The translations under genes and the position numbers were made by a program. Below are positions 45,404 through 53,366 of a stretch of DNA of 64,000 nt, piece by piece. Origin of the DNA: Streptococcus parasanguinis CC87K (GTDB lineage Bacteria > Bacillota > Bacilli > Lactobacillales > Streptococcaceae); assembly GCF_000507765.1 (NCBI RefSeq), contig NZ_KI669403.1, forward strand, positions 124,001 through 188,000, read 5' to 3'. Position 1 is the stretch's first letter; each line of letters opens with the position of its first letter. Below the pieces are notes generated by a model. That model was not told the DNA's origin. It saw nothing but the letters and a program-made list of their open reading frames with translations, and made no database searches.

Positions 45404-45526
45404 GTTGTAATTTTTGTTCAACATCTGCTGACACGATTATTATATTGTACTTTTTGTTCAATGTCAATAGTTTTTTTAAAAAAAGTTGTAATTTTTTTTC
45501 ACTGTAAAACTAAAACGTGATATAAT
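45404..45526. promoter_or_regulatory. Lambda-like switch: divergent promoters and three operator-like repeats
   Basis: Leftward promoter: TTGACA (45467-45462) and TATAAT (45444-45439) on the minus strand with a 17-bp spacer, a perfect consensus. Rightward promoter: TTCACT (45498-45503) and TATAAT (45521-45526), 17-bp spacer. Three related 19-bp sites of the form GTTGTAATTTTTGTTCAAC lie at 45404-45422, 45444-45462 and 45485-45503. The second fills the spacer of the leftward promoter; the third overlaps the rightward -35 box. Confidence 0.78.
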
Positions 45527-45550
45527 AATCTTGAAAGGTGTTACTTATAA

Positions 45551-45988
45551 ATGAATAGACTTAAAGAACTTAGGCTTAATAAAGAAGAAAATGGAAAAGT
45601 TGGAGTTACTCAACAAGAGGTAGCTGACAAAATAGGTGTAACAAAACGAACATATATATACTGGGAAAAGAACGAGAGACAGATCAAGTCAGAGAAAGCT
45701 CAACTTTTAGCAGATTATTTTAAAGTTGATGTGGGCTATTTGCTAGGTTATACTGATGAACCCCATAAATCTATGTACGACTTGGCTCAGCAAAATCCAG
45801 AGGATTTCCCTAGTGATGAAGACGATCTCCAAGACATTACCCCCCAAGGACTTGTGGACGCTTCTTCAGAAAATAATAAAAGATATTTTTATATAGAAAA
45901 CATAACTAATTTTGTAAAAGATAAAAAAACTACAAATAGTAAGTTAAAGTTGCTATCTGATATAGTAGATAATTTCAAAAAGTCGTAA
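45551..45988 (+). CDS. CI/Stl-like repressor of the satellite, without a self-cleavage domain
   Basis: A 145-residue XRE-type repressor. The N-terminal HTH is QQEVADKIGVTKRTYIYWEK (about residues 22-41). The C-terminal part (about 75-145) is acidic and then basic, with no LexA/S24 peptidase signature. RecA-driven cleavage is therefore unlikely, and derepression by a helper-phage protein, as for SaPI Stl, is the natural hypothesis. It is transcribed with the integrase. Its stop codon lies inside the first palindrome of the array that follows. Confidence 0.8.
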   Translation: MNRLKELRLNKEENGKVGVTQQEVADKIGVTKRTYIYWEKNERQIKSEKAQLLADYFKVDVGYLLGYTDEPHKSMYDLAQQNPEDFPSDEDDLQDITPQGLVDASSENNKRYFYIENITNFVKDKKTTNSKLKLLSDIVDNFKKS

Positions 45989-46310
45989 CGTTTCGACTTT
46001 TTGAAAAGCAACTTACCCTATTTTAAAATTACCCAACGTTGGGTAATATTAAATGCTACTTTAATAATCACGACTACATTATTAACCTAAAAGCGACAAC
46101 GTTGTCGTTTATCAAATTTCGTAACGTTTCGAAATGTTGCAACGTTGCAACATAACCTAAGATCGTTCAACGTTGAACGATTTCAAATTACTCAACGTTG
46201 AGTAATTTGAAATTATGGGACGTCACATAATTTAGAAGGCCCAAGAAATGGCAAATACGACCACATGGTCGCATTTAATAAACTTGAAAAGTGACAACGT
46301 TGTCACATTT
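45973..46310. repeat. Array of ten different palindromes, mostly with an AACGTT core
   Basis: Ten units of 20 bp, each a 6-bp core plus matched 7-nt arms. Starts: 45980, 46028, 46091, 46116, 46134, 46162, 46187, 46212, 46255, 46289. Left arms in order: AAGTCGT, ATTACCC, AAGCGAC, ATTTCGT, ATGTTGC, ATCGTTC, ATTACTC, ATTATGG, ATACGAC, AAGTGAC. Cores are AACGTT in eight, GACGTC in the eighth unit and CACATG in the ninth. Every unit starts with A and ends with T. Four are perfect over 20 bp; the seventh is perfect over 34 bp (46180-46213) and the first nearly so (45973-46006). Units 6, 7 and 8 are spaced exactly 25 bp apart. Arms differ between units but match within each, so pairing or dyad symmetry, not arm sequence, is conserved. 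Confidence 0.9.
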
Positions 46311-46314
46311 ATTT

Positions 46315-46347
46315 AGTTTTCTTTTCTCACCTATCCGCTTGCCTGTT
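46315..46347 (+). repeat. Copy 2 of the 33-bp direct repeat
   Basis: One mismatch from 44777-44809. It forms most of the integrase leader, ending 18 bp before the integrase start. Confidence 0.8.
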
Positions 46348-46365
46348 GATGGAAAGGAAAGAAAA

Positions 46366-47529
46366 ATGAATATCAAAACCGTAGTAAAAAAGAATGGCCA
46401 AACTGTCTACCGTGCTAGTGTTTATTTAGGTGTAGATCAGATGACGGGGAAAAAGTCCCGTACCACTGTTACGGCTAATACTAAAACGGCAGTCAAAATC
46501 AAGGCTAGGGAAGCTATTAATACTTTTGCCAACAATGGATATTGTGCTAAAAATAAACCAACGATCACTACTTATAGAGAGTTAGTTGCTCTATGGTGGG
46601 AGAGTTATAAGAACACAATCAAACCAAACTCCCAACAATCTATGGAGGGTATTGTAAGGCTTCATATTTTGCCCGTTTTTGGCGATTATAAACTAAATAG
46701 CTTAACTACCCCTATTATTCAGCAACAAGTAAATAAATGGGCAGATAGAGCGAATAGAGGGGAGAAGGGGGCATACGCAAATTATAGTTTTCTAAACAAT
46801 ATTAACCGCCGTATACTTCAATATGGAGTTACTATGCAAGTGATCCAGCACAATCCAGCCCGTGATGTTATTATTCCGCGTAAGCAACAAGCAAAAGAAC
46901 AAAAGATTAGATTTTTTAGCAATCAAGAATTAAAGAAATTTCTAGCCTATCTTGATAGTTTGGATCTAAATTTATATGAAAATCTTTTTGATTACGTTCT
47001 TTATAAAACTTTGCTGGCCAGTGGTTGCCGTATTGGGGAAGTTCTAGCCCTTGAATGGTCTGATATAGACCTTAAAACAGGTACGATCAGTATATCTAAG
47101 ACTTTAAACAGATATCAAGAAACAAATACCCCTAAATCAAAAGCAGGCCTAAGAGATATTGAAATAGATCCAGCGACTATCTCACTTTTAAAGCAGTATA
47201 AAAAGCGCCAACAAGTAGAATGTTGGAAGCTGGGAAGGTCTGAAAATATTGTGTTCACACCTTTTACTACTAAATACGCTTACGCTTGCTTATTGAGAAA
47301 AAGACTACAGGGGCATTTTAAGAGTGCTGGGGTACCCGATATAAGTTTTCATGGTTTTCGTCATACCCATGCTACTATTATGCTTTACGCTGGAATAGAG
47401 GCTAAAGATCTGCAATATAGACTAGGCCACTCTAATATAACAATGACATTAAATACATACGTCCACGCTACAAAAGAAGGCGCAAAAAAAGCCGTCTCAA
47501 TATTTGAAACGGCAATCAGCAATTTATAA
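46366..47529 (+). CDS. int: Tyrosine recombinase (satellite integrase)
   Basis: The start is the ATG at 46366 (MNIKTVVKKNGQTVYRASVY) behind GGAAAGG; a GTG at 46291 lies inside the palindrome array and is rejected. The 387-residue product has an N-terminal arm-binding domain, a SAM-like core-binding domain (about 60-165) and the catalytic domain. Arg222 is in ASGCRIGEV, His329 and Arg332 in FHGFRHTH, His355 in LGHSN, and the nucleophile Tyr365 in LNTYVH. It recombines the att repeats at 38131 and 47596. It lies about 65 bp from the right att site. Confidence 0.93.
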   Translation: MNIKTVVKKNGQTVYRASVYLGVDQMTGKKSRTTVTANTKTAVKIKAREAINTFANNGYCAKNKPTITTYRELVALWWESYKNTIKPNSQQSMEGIVRLHILPVFGDYKLNSLTTPIIQQQVNKWADRANRGEKGAYANYSFLNNINRRILQYGVTMQVIQHNPARDVIIPRKQQAKEQKIRFFSNQELKKFLAYLDSLDLNLYENLFDYVLYKTLLASGCRIGEVLALEWSDIDLKTGTISISKTLNRYQETNTPKSKAGLRDIEIDPATISLLKQYKKRQQVECWKLGRSENIVFTPFTTKYAYACLLRKRLQGHFKSAGVPDISFHGFRHTHATIMLYAGIEAKDLQYRLGHSNITMTLNTYVHATKEGAKKAVSIFETAISNL

Positions 47530-47544
47530 ATACAGTAAAATACA

Positions 47545-47575
47545 GGGTGAACCTGAAAAGGTACACCCTCTTACT
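47545..47575 (+). terminator. Hairpin after the integrase
   Basis: GGGTGAACC and GGTACACCC pair across TGAAAA with one mismatch, followed by CTCTTACT; the T-tract is weak. Confidence 0.55.
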
Positions 47576-47595
47576 ATACAAAAATTAGTCATAGG

Positions 47596-47617
47596 TAACT
47601 AAAAGGGTAGTAAAAAG
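47596..47617 (+). repeat. Right attachment repeat (attR candidate)
   Basis: TAACTA followed by AAAGGGTAGTAAAAAG. It overlaps the T-tract (minus strand) of the rpsD terminator, so the element sits directly behind rpsD without damaging it. Confidence 0.8.
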
Positions 47618-47655
47618 AAACAAAGCACTCTAGGGAAAATACCTAAAGTGCTTTG
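47611..47655 (-). terminator. rpsD terminator
   Basis: Stem CAAAGCACT (47621-47629) with AGTGCTTTG (47647-47655), extended by TAGG/CCTA, then TTTCTTTTT on the minus strand inside the att repeat. Confidence 0.85.
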
Positions 47656-47692
47656 TTTGAAGGCTTTCCAGCCTATCATAGTTAAAAAGATA

Positions 47693-48304
47693 TTACAACA
47701 TTTTGTTGTAGAATTCAACGACAAGTGCTTCGTTGATTTCTGGGTTGATTTCATCGCGTTCTGGAAGGCGAGTCAATGAACCTTCAAGTTTGTCAGCATC
47801 GAATGATACGAATGCTGGACGTCCAACTGTAGCTTCAACAGCTTCAAGGATAGCTGGAACCTTAGCTGATTTTTCGCGAACTGAGATCACTTGACCTGGA
47901 GTTACGCGGTATGAAGGGATATCAACGCGTTTTCCGTCAACAAGGATGTGACCGTGGTTAACGAATTGACGAGCTTGACGACGAGTAGTCGCAAGTCCAA
48001 GACGGTAAACAACGTTATCCAAACGACGTTCCAAAAGAAGCATGAAGTTGAAACCGACAGTTCCTTCTTTAACTTTAGTAGCTTGTACGAACAAGTTACG
48101 GAATTGTTTTTCACCAAGTCCGTAAGAGAAACGAAGTTTTTGTTTTTCAGCTAATTGCAAACCGTATTCTGACAATTTTGAACGGTTGTTTGGTCCGTGT
48201 TGACCTGGTACGTAGTTACGACGTGCCAATTCTTTACCTGTACCTGTAAGTGACAAGCCAAGACGGCGAGATTGTTTCCAAGATGGTCCTGTATAACGTG
48301 ACAT
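47693..48304 (-). CDS. rpsD: 30S ribosomal protein S4
   Basis: A 203-residue S4 protein. [20 protein letters not shown] is the N-terminus without the zinc cysteines, as in streptococci. The S4 RNA-binding fold is [20 protein letters not shown] with [14 protein letters not shown]. It nucleates 30S assembly. AGGAGG lies before the start. The satellite is integrated 76 bp past its stop codon. Confidence 0.98.
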   Translation of the reverse strand: MSRYTGPSWKQSRRLGLSLTGTGKELARRNYVPGQHGPNNRSKLSEYGLQLAEKQKLRFSYGLGEKQFRNLFVQATKVKEGTVGFNFMLLLERRLDNVVYRLGLATTRRQARQFVNHGHILVDGKRVDIPSYRVTPGQVISVREKSAKVPAILEAVEATVGRPAFVSFDADKLEGSLTRLPERDEINPEINEALVVEFYNKML

Positions 48305-48509
48305 GTGAAATGTCCTCCTATAAAAATAATTTTTGTAGGAAATAACGTTTTAGACAAACCTGATTCGTTCAGAACGCCTTCGCCCAAACAGCAAAGGTTA
48401 CTTTTCTAGCTGGCTTCCTGTTGACGAGCTTCATTTTGTCCTGCTGTCATTTCGCACAAATTCTATTCTATCACGGAATAGAAACTTTGTAAAGTCCTTC
48501 AAAACAATT
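48305..48509 (-). promoter_or_regulatory. rpsD leader
   Basis: Non-coding. On the minus strand it holds paired segments (GGGCGAAGGCGTTCTGAACG) and AGGAGG. S4 mRNAs in Firmicutes often carry an autoregulatory leader; I cannot assign the known motif with certainty. A likely promoter lies near 48470-48490. Confidence 0.35.
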
Positions 48510-49241
48510 TCAATGAAATTCAGACAATAATTCTATGATTCGTTTTTTATATTGCAATTGTTGCCAGTCTCTATCCGTTGCTGGATCCCATTTTAAAGGA
48601 AGATCTGCAATAATTTCACCGGGATTATGATTTAAGATATAGATCCGGTCACTCAATGTCAAAGCTTCTTCGATACTATGAGTGATCACTAGAGTGGTGA
48701 GACCAAGACGTTCCTTACTGTCTAGATACCAGTGATAAAGATCCTGCCTTGTCAATTCATCTAAGGCACTAAAAGCTTCATCTAATAGGAAGACAGAATG
48801 ACCCAGAAGATAGGTTCTCAATAGCGCCACCCGTTGCCGCATCCCCCCACTCAGGGCATTGGGATAAAGGTTGGCAATACTTCCCAATTTAAATTCATCT
48901 AACAATTTTAGAGCTGTAGATGCCGCCTCTTCCTTAGGAATCTTTTTTAATTGAAGGGGAAGAATAATATTTCCCAATACTGTCTTATGTTCCAACAAAA
49001 GATCCTTTTGTAGCATATAGCTGACTTTCCCAAAGGAGATCGGAGCATTATCTACTTCTATGGTACCCTTTTGTAAGGGAAGGATCCCAGCAATTAAATT
49101 AAACAAGGTTGATTTCCCTACCCCACTCGGACCTAGAATAGAGACGATCTCTCCTTTTTGCACTTCTAGTGATACATTGTTTAAAACTGCTTTATCTCCA
49201 AAAGAGAAACTTACATCTTTTACGGTTAAAATATCAGTCAC
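48510..49241 (-). CDS. Thiamine-precursor ABC transporter ATP-binding protein (ThiZ-like)
   Basis: A 243-residue ABC ATPase. Walker A is LGPSGVGKSTLFNL, the signature is ALSGGMRQRVALLRTYL, Walker B is SVFLLDEAFSALDEL, and the switch His is in VITHSIEEAL. It is the last gene of a TPP-riboswitch operon and overlaps the binding-protein gene by 8 bp. The nitrate/taurine-type sequence class and the riboswitch indicate import of a thiamine pyrimidine precursor. Confidence 0.88.
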   Translation of the reverse strand: MTDILTVKDVSFSFGDKAVLNNVSLEVQKGEIVSILGPSGVGKSTLFNLIAGILPLQKGTIEVDNAPISFGKVSYMLQKDLLLEHKTVLGNIILPLQLKKIPKEEAASTALKLLDEFKLGSIANLYPNALSGGMRQRVALLRTYLLGHSVFLLDEAFSALDELTRQDLYHWYLDSKERLGLTTLVITHSIEEALTLSDRIYILNHNPGEIIADLPLKWDPATDRDWQQLQYKKRIIELLSEFH

Positions 49242-50229
49242 CTACCAATTCGTTTGTGAAACCTTTGTCTTCTAAGTCATTTGAAACCAATCCTTGCTCT
49301 TTTGCCCAAGCATAAAAAGCATTCCAACGCTTGGAGTCAAACTGCCCCCATTTATCCTTGTCTGAAGCATATTGACTGGAAAGATATTTTTGGGAAGCAA
49401 GTACAAAATCACGCTGGTTAGCTAAGGCAGGGGCCTGTTTGATCAAGATATCCGCAGCTTCTTCTGGATGCTCTATAGCATATTGGTAGCCTTTTTTCAC
49501 CGCCTGAATGAATTTTTTTGCTTCCTCTTTATGAGACTTTAAATAGTCATTGTTAACAATAATAACAGGCGAATAGTAGTCAAATGCAGGAACAAAATCT
49601 TTCATATAGAAGAAATTTGTCTTCATTCCCTTTTGCTCAGCCAAAATTCCATCCCAACCATGATAAATCCAAGCAGCATCAAAGACCTTATTTTCAATCG
49701 GAGTAATAGAATTTGAATCACTATTTGGAACCAATTTTACTTGATTAAAATCAGCCCCCTCTTTTTTCATCATCGATTTGATCATTTCCAACTCAATTGG
49801 ATCATTCCAGGTACCATACTTCTTACCAACCAAATCTTTTGGACTTGTGATCGCTGCATCTTTTCTTGAAATAATTCCTGACGTATTGTGTTCGACGATA
49901 GCTGCAACAGCGGTAATACCCGCACCTTTATCCAATTTCTTGGCCATAGAATCTTGGAAATAAATACCAAATGGAGCTTTCCCATTGATAATCAAATCAG
50001 AACTACTGTCTTCCGGAGGAAGTTTTATATCTACATCCAGTCCTGCTTCTTTAAAGTACCCTTTTTCCTTTGCTACATAGAGACCCGTATGATTGGTATT
50101 CGGGGTCCAATCTAGAATAAAATCAATCTTTTTCAAACCACTTGACGATTGCTTGACAGAATTTTGACAAGCACTCAAGAAAACAAATCCCAATATTATT
50201 GAGAAAAATAAACCTATTGACTTTTTCAT
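49234..50229 (-). CDS. Thiamine-precursor ABC transporter substrate-binding lipoprotein (ThiY/THI5-like)
   Basis: A 331-residue NMT1/THI5-type binding protein. The lipobox is VFLSAC (Cys about residue 21), and the mature start is KIDFILDWTPNTNHTGLYVA, a hallmark of pyrimidine-precursor binding proteins. A further typical block is DAAWIYHGWDGILAEQKG. It probably binds HMP or formylaminopyrimidine. The TPP riboswitch upstream of the operon supports this. Confidence 0.88.
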   Translation of the reverse strand: MKKSIGLFFSIILGFVFLSACQNSVKQSSSGLKKIDFILDWTPNTNHTGLYVAKEKGYFKEAGLDVDIKLPPEDSSSDLIINGKAPFGIYFQDSMAKKLDKGAGITAVAAIVEHNTSGIISRKDAAITSPKDLVGKKYGTWNDPIELEMIKSMMKKEGADFNQVKLVPNSDSNSITPIENKVFDAAWIYHGWDGILAEQKGMKTNFFYMKDFVPAFDYYSPVIIVNNDYLKSHKEEAKKFIQAVKKGYQYAIEHPEEAADILIKQAPALANQRDFVLASQKYLSSQYASDKDKWGQFDSKRWNAFYAWAKEQGLVSNDLEDKGFTNELVGD

Positions 50230-50286
50230 TAGCTATACCTCTTTTACATTTTTGTCAATTTAATTTTTACACCATTTACAAGTTTG

Positions 50287-51045
50287 TCAATCCTTTTTCC
50301 ATTTTAGAATGTTTTTTTCTAATTGGTCAACGAGAAACATACCGAGTAAACTAATAGCAGAAATCAATACAATGATCGCAAACATCGTATCATACTGAAA
50401 TAACTTCTTCGATTGGATCATATAGACCCCCAATCCATCAAAACCTCCTAACCATTCTGAAACTACCGTACTGATAAAAGCATAGGAAACGCTCACACGT
50501 AAACCTGCAAAAAAATAAGGAAGCGCTGCAGGAATTTTATAATGAGCTAAGGTCTGAAAGCTGTTGGCTTGCATAATCTGAAACAATCTCAGAATATCTT
50601 GATCGCAATGCCGAAAACCATCTAACAGACTGACTACGATGGGAAATACCACCGTAATAATGATCAAAACCAGTTTTGGAAGCATACCATAACCAAACCA
50701 AAGAACCAGGATAGGGGCCAAGGCAATCGTCGGAATGGTTTGAATAACAACCATAAAAGGATAGACCAGATCATTCACCCATTGAAAACTATCCATGAGA
50801 ATCGCAAATCCAGCAGCAAGAAGAATCCCTATAACAAGTCCGATCAAGGCCACTTGAAGGGTAGATAAACTGTGATGTATCAGGAGAGCTCGATCTCGTA
50901 CAAAAGCATTCCCAATTTCAAGTGGCGTTGGTAATACAAATTTGGGGAGGATATTTAAAAATCCTGCTAACTGCCATAAGACAAGAAGACTGCTAAAACC
51001 TGCAAATCCTATCAATTGTTTTGAATATCTTTTTACAAGAGACAT
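50287..51045 (-). CDS. Thiamine-precursor ABC transporter permease (ThiX-like)
   Basis: A 252-residue permease of the SsuC/TauC/ThiX class with six helices. Its EAA loop is around the cytoplasmic segment LRLFQIMQANSFQTLAHYKIPAALP. It is the first gene of the operon, directly after the TPP riboswitch and its terminator. Confidence 0.88.
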   Translation of the reverse strand: MSLVKRYSKQLIGFAGFSSLLVLWQLAGFLNILPKFVLPTPLEIGNAFVRDRALLIHHSLSTLQVALIGLVIGILLAAGFAILMDSFQWVNDLVYPFMVVIQTIPTIALAPILVLWFGYGMLPKLVLIIITVVFPIVVSLLDGFRHCDQDILRLFQIMQANSFQTLAHYKIPAALPYFFAGLRVSVSYAFISTVVSEWLGGFDGLGVYMIQSKKLFQYDTMFAIIVLISAISLLGMFLVDQLEKNILKWKKD

Positions 51046-51065
51046 CGTAACCTCCTTTCACACAA

Positions 51066-51093
51066 ATAAAAAACGCCTCCAAAATAGGAGACG
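51066..51093 (-). terminator. Riboswitch-controlled terminator
   Basis: CGTCTCCTATTTTGGAGGCG on the minus strand forms a stem followed by TTTTTTATTT, between the TPP aptamer and the first transporter gene. TPP binding should favour it. Confidence 0.85.
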
Positions 51094-51119
51094 GATTGCA
51101 CAAGGTCACTCATAACGAA

Positions 51120-51212
51120 AAATACATTTCATTTGTTTCCTACGCTGGCATTACCCAGATCAGGTGCGGTCGAAGCTTACACTTCCTCTCAGACTGTACA
51201 CAGACTCCCATA
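51120..51212 (-). ncRNA. TPP (THI-box) riboswitch
   Basis: On the minus strand the conserved parts appear in order: GGGAGTCTG, CTGAGAGGAAG, then ACCTGATCTGGGTAATGCCA and GCGTAGGAA. These are the pyrimidine- and pyrophosphate-sensor arms of the TPP aptamer. A TATAAT box (51225-51220) lies just upstream. With the terminator that follows it should shut off the transporter when TPP is plentiful. Confidence 0.95.
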
Positions 51213-51255
51213 TGTATTTATTATAATAACTGATTTAGACGATAAAAGCAAGGAA

Positions 51256-51528
51256 TTAATCCAAATAACGAATTAAATTCTTCTCTGTCAAAATATCTGA
51301 ATAGGTGTAAGACTCCACGTAGGTATTAGCTGGTTCACCTGGTAAACTATTGTCGTTCGTATACTCGATAATAAATAAAGAAGGATAGACCTCAATCAAG
51401 CGTCCAAATTTATTTTTTTGACGTTTCCGTCCATTTTCAAGTGTCATTTCAACCACTTGTCCTTCATGAGCCTTGATCTCTTCCTTAATTTTTTTCATTT
51501 TTGCAACATCTGTAAATGCATCACTCAT
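51256..51528 (-). CDS. veg: Veg-family protein
   Basis: A 90-residue Veg/DUF1021 protein, a small Sm-like beta-barrel (EGQVVEMTLENGRKRQKNKF, GRLIEVYPSLFIIEY). In Bacillus Veg stimulates biofilm gene expression; in streptococci the role is open. It follows dnaB with one base between them. Confidence 0.88.
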   Translation of the reverse strand: MSDAFTDVAKMKKIKEEIKAHEGQVVEMTLENGRKRQKNKFGRLIEVYPSLFIIEYTNDNSLPGEPANTYVESYTYSDILTEKNLIRYLD

Positions 51529-51529
51529 C

Positions 51530-52888
51530 TTATTGATCCTCTCTCTTTGAAATACTTGAGAATTTATTGTATTCCTTTTGGAATATTAATTCGACTGTCC
51601 CACGCGCACCTGAACGGTTTTTCTCAATAATCACTTCAACCGTATTATTGGGCATTCCATCTTCTTCCTCTTCACCAGCTCGATCATAATAATCATCACG
51701 GTACAAGAAAGCAACAATATCCGCATCCTGCTCAATCGATCCAGATTCACGAATATCAGAAAGAACAGGACGTTTGTCTTGGCGCTGTTCCACACCACGT
51801 GATAGCTGACTCAAAGCAATAACGGGAACTTTTAGTTCCTTCGCCAAAATCTTTAACTGACGAGAAATTTCTGAAACTTCCTGTTGACGGTTTTCTCTTC
51901 CAGTTCCTGTAATCAGCTGCAGGTAGTCAATCAGAATAAGACCGAGATTGCCTGTTTCCTGCGCTAATTTTCTTGCTCTCGAACGAATCTCAGTGATCCG
52001 AATTCCTGGGGTATCATCGATGTAAATACTCGCATTGGCCAAATTTCCTTGAGCAATGGCATATTTCCGCCACTCTTCATCCGTCAATTGACCTGTACGA
52101 ATCGAATGGGATTCAATCAAGCCTTCAGCTGCTAACATCCGGTCAACCAAACTTTCAGCACCCATTTCTAATGAGAAAATAGCCACTGTCTTATCCAACT
52201 TTGTCCCGATATTTTGAGCAATATTTAGAGCAAAGGCTGTTTTCCCTACTGCAGGACGAGCCGCTAAAATAATCAATTCTTCCTCATGTAGCCCTGTCGT
52301 CATATGGTCCAAATCGCGATAGCCTGTCGCAATACCCGTAACATCAGAGGTTTGAAGCGAGCGGGCTTCCAAGCTACCAAAATTTATATTCAAGATGTCT
52401 CGAATATTTTTAAATCCACTACGATTTGCGTTTTCACTAACATCAATCAGAGCTTTTTCAGCACCCGCAATGATTTCATCTGAAGGACTTGCACCATCAT
52501 AAGCTTGATTAATACTTTCCGTTAATCGAGAGATCAATCGACGTAAAACAGCTTTTTCGGCAACAATTTTCGCGTAATACTCTGCGTTAGCTGAAGTTGG
52601 TACCGAATTAATGACTTCTACCAAATAGGAGAGACCGCCAATATTTTGGAGATCCCCCTGACTATCTAAAATATTTCGAACAGTCGTCGCATCAATCGCA
52701 TCCCCGCGGTCAGCTAGATCGATCATGGCTTTAAAAATCAAACGGTGCGAGTACTTAAAGAAATCGCCAGGCTCGATATATTCACGAACAAAGACCAATT
52801 TCCCCTCATCAATAAAAATGGCTCCCAACACTGATTGTTCAGCTTGGATATCTTGAGGTTGTGTTCGTAATTCCTCTATCTCAGCCAT
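51530..52888 (-). CDS. dnaB: Replicative DNA helicase
   Basis: A 452-residue DnaB (called DnaC in Bacillus). The N-terminal primase-interacting domain (about 1-150) precedes the RecA-like core. Walker A is ARPAVGKTAFALN, Walker B is LILIDYLQLITG, and the arginine-rich SDIRESGSIEQDADIVAFLY is near the end. It unwinds the fork in front of the polymerase. It is downstream of rplI in the common rplI-dnaB order. Confidence 0.96.
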   Translation of the reverse strand: MAEIEELRTQPQDIQAEQSVLGAIFIDEGKLVFVREYIEPGDFFKYSHRLIFKAMIDLADRGDAIDATTVRNILDSQGDLQNIGGLSYLVEVINSVPTSANAEYYAKIVAEKAVLRRLISRLTESINQAYDGASPSDEIIAGAEKALIDVSENANRSGFKNIRDILNINFGSLEARSLQTSDVTGIATGYRDLDHMTTGLHEEELIILAARPAVGKTAFALNIAQNIGTKLDKTVAIFSLEMGAESLVDRMLAAEGLIESHSIRTGQLTDEEWRKYAIAQGNLANASIYIDDTPGIRITEIRSRARKLAQETGNLGLILIDYLQLITGTGRENRQQEVSEISRQLKILAKELKVPVIALSQLSRGVEQRQDKRPVLSDIRESGSIEQDADIVAFLYRDDYYDRAGEEEEDGMPNNTVEVIIEKNRSGARGTVELIFQKEYNKFSSISKREDQ

Positions 52889-52913
52889 AAAAAAACCTTT
52901 CTATCGATCGTGT

Positions 52914-53366
52914 TTACCCTTCGTTTACACGAATATTAATCACACCTGTAACATCTTGATAAATTTTTACAGGGACGTCAATCAAACCTGTTGAACGAAT
53001 TGGAGTGGAAACTTGGATATGACGTTTATCAATCTTAATGCCAAATTGTTTCTCAAGTTCTTCTGCAATCTTTTTATTGGTAATAGAGCCGAAAGTACGG
53101 CCATCTGGCCCAATTTTTTCAGTGAATTGAACAACAGTTGCTTCTTCTTCTAATTTTGCTTTAATCTTTTGCGCTTCCGCTAACAATTCAGCATGCGCTT
53201 TTTCTTCTGACTTTTGCTTTCCACGAAGTTCACCGATTGCTTGGGCATTGGCTTCTTTCGCAAGATTTTTCTTGATCAAAAAGTTTTGTGCATAACCAGT
53301 AGGTACTTCTTTAATTTCGCCTTTTTTACCTTTACCTTTTACATCCGCTAAGAAAATAACTTTCAT
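52914..53366 (-). CDS. rplI: 50S ribosomal protein L9
   Basis: A 150-residue L9: [20 protein letters not shown] and [19 protein letters not shown] form the N-terminal rRNA-binding domain. A long helix ([20 protein letters not shown]) joins it to the C-terminal domain. It overlaps the gdpP stop by 4 bp. Confidence 0.97.
   Translation of the reverse strand: MKVIFLADVKGKGKKGEIKEVPTGYAQNFLIKKNLAKEANAQAIGELRGKQKSEEKAHAELLAEAQKIKAKLEEEATVVQFTEKIGPDGRTFGSITNKKIAEELEKQFGIKIDKRHIQVSTPIRSTGLIDVPVKIYQDVTGVINIRVNEG

Larger units (their letters stand above)
38131..47617. mobile_element. Integrated satellite prophage (PICI-like), about 9.5 kb
   Basis: The element is bounded by a 22-bp direct repeat with one mismatch (38131-38152 and 47596-47617). 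The integrase lies next to the right end. Gene order from the right: integrase and repressor on the plus strand; then on the minus strand cro-like, several small genes, an excisionase-like HTH, an unknown gene and a VapE helicase; then a candidate origin, two tiny genes, a 290-aa protein and a ClpP-like prohead protease. The DNA is visibly more AT-rich than its flanks. No terminase, portal, capsid, tail or lysis genes are present, so it cannot make particles alone. Streptococcal satellite prophages of about 10 kb with this plan are known as a class; this module combination I do not recognise. Confidence 0.87.

Noticed and set aside
45973-46310. CRISPR array
   Set aside because: There is no constant repeat longer than 6 bp, spacing is irregular, and each unit is a different palindrome. 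No cas genes are present.
45973-46310. Series of ordinary terminators
   Set aside because: Most dyads lack a T-tract on either strand, and ten in a row between two co-directional genes would make no sense as terminators.
46291-46365. GTG start for the integrase 75 bp upstream of the chosen ATG
   Set aside because: It begins inside the tenth palindrome and crosses the 33-bp repeat, and it has no ribosome binding site. The ATG at 46366 has GGAAAGG and gives the usual N-terminus.
38131-47617. Complete prophage or integrative conjugative element
   Set aside because: There are no terminase, portal, capsid, tail or lysis genes, and no relaxase or type IV secretion genes. Size and gene set fit a satellite.
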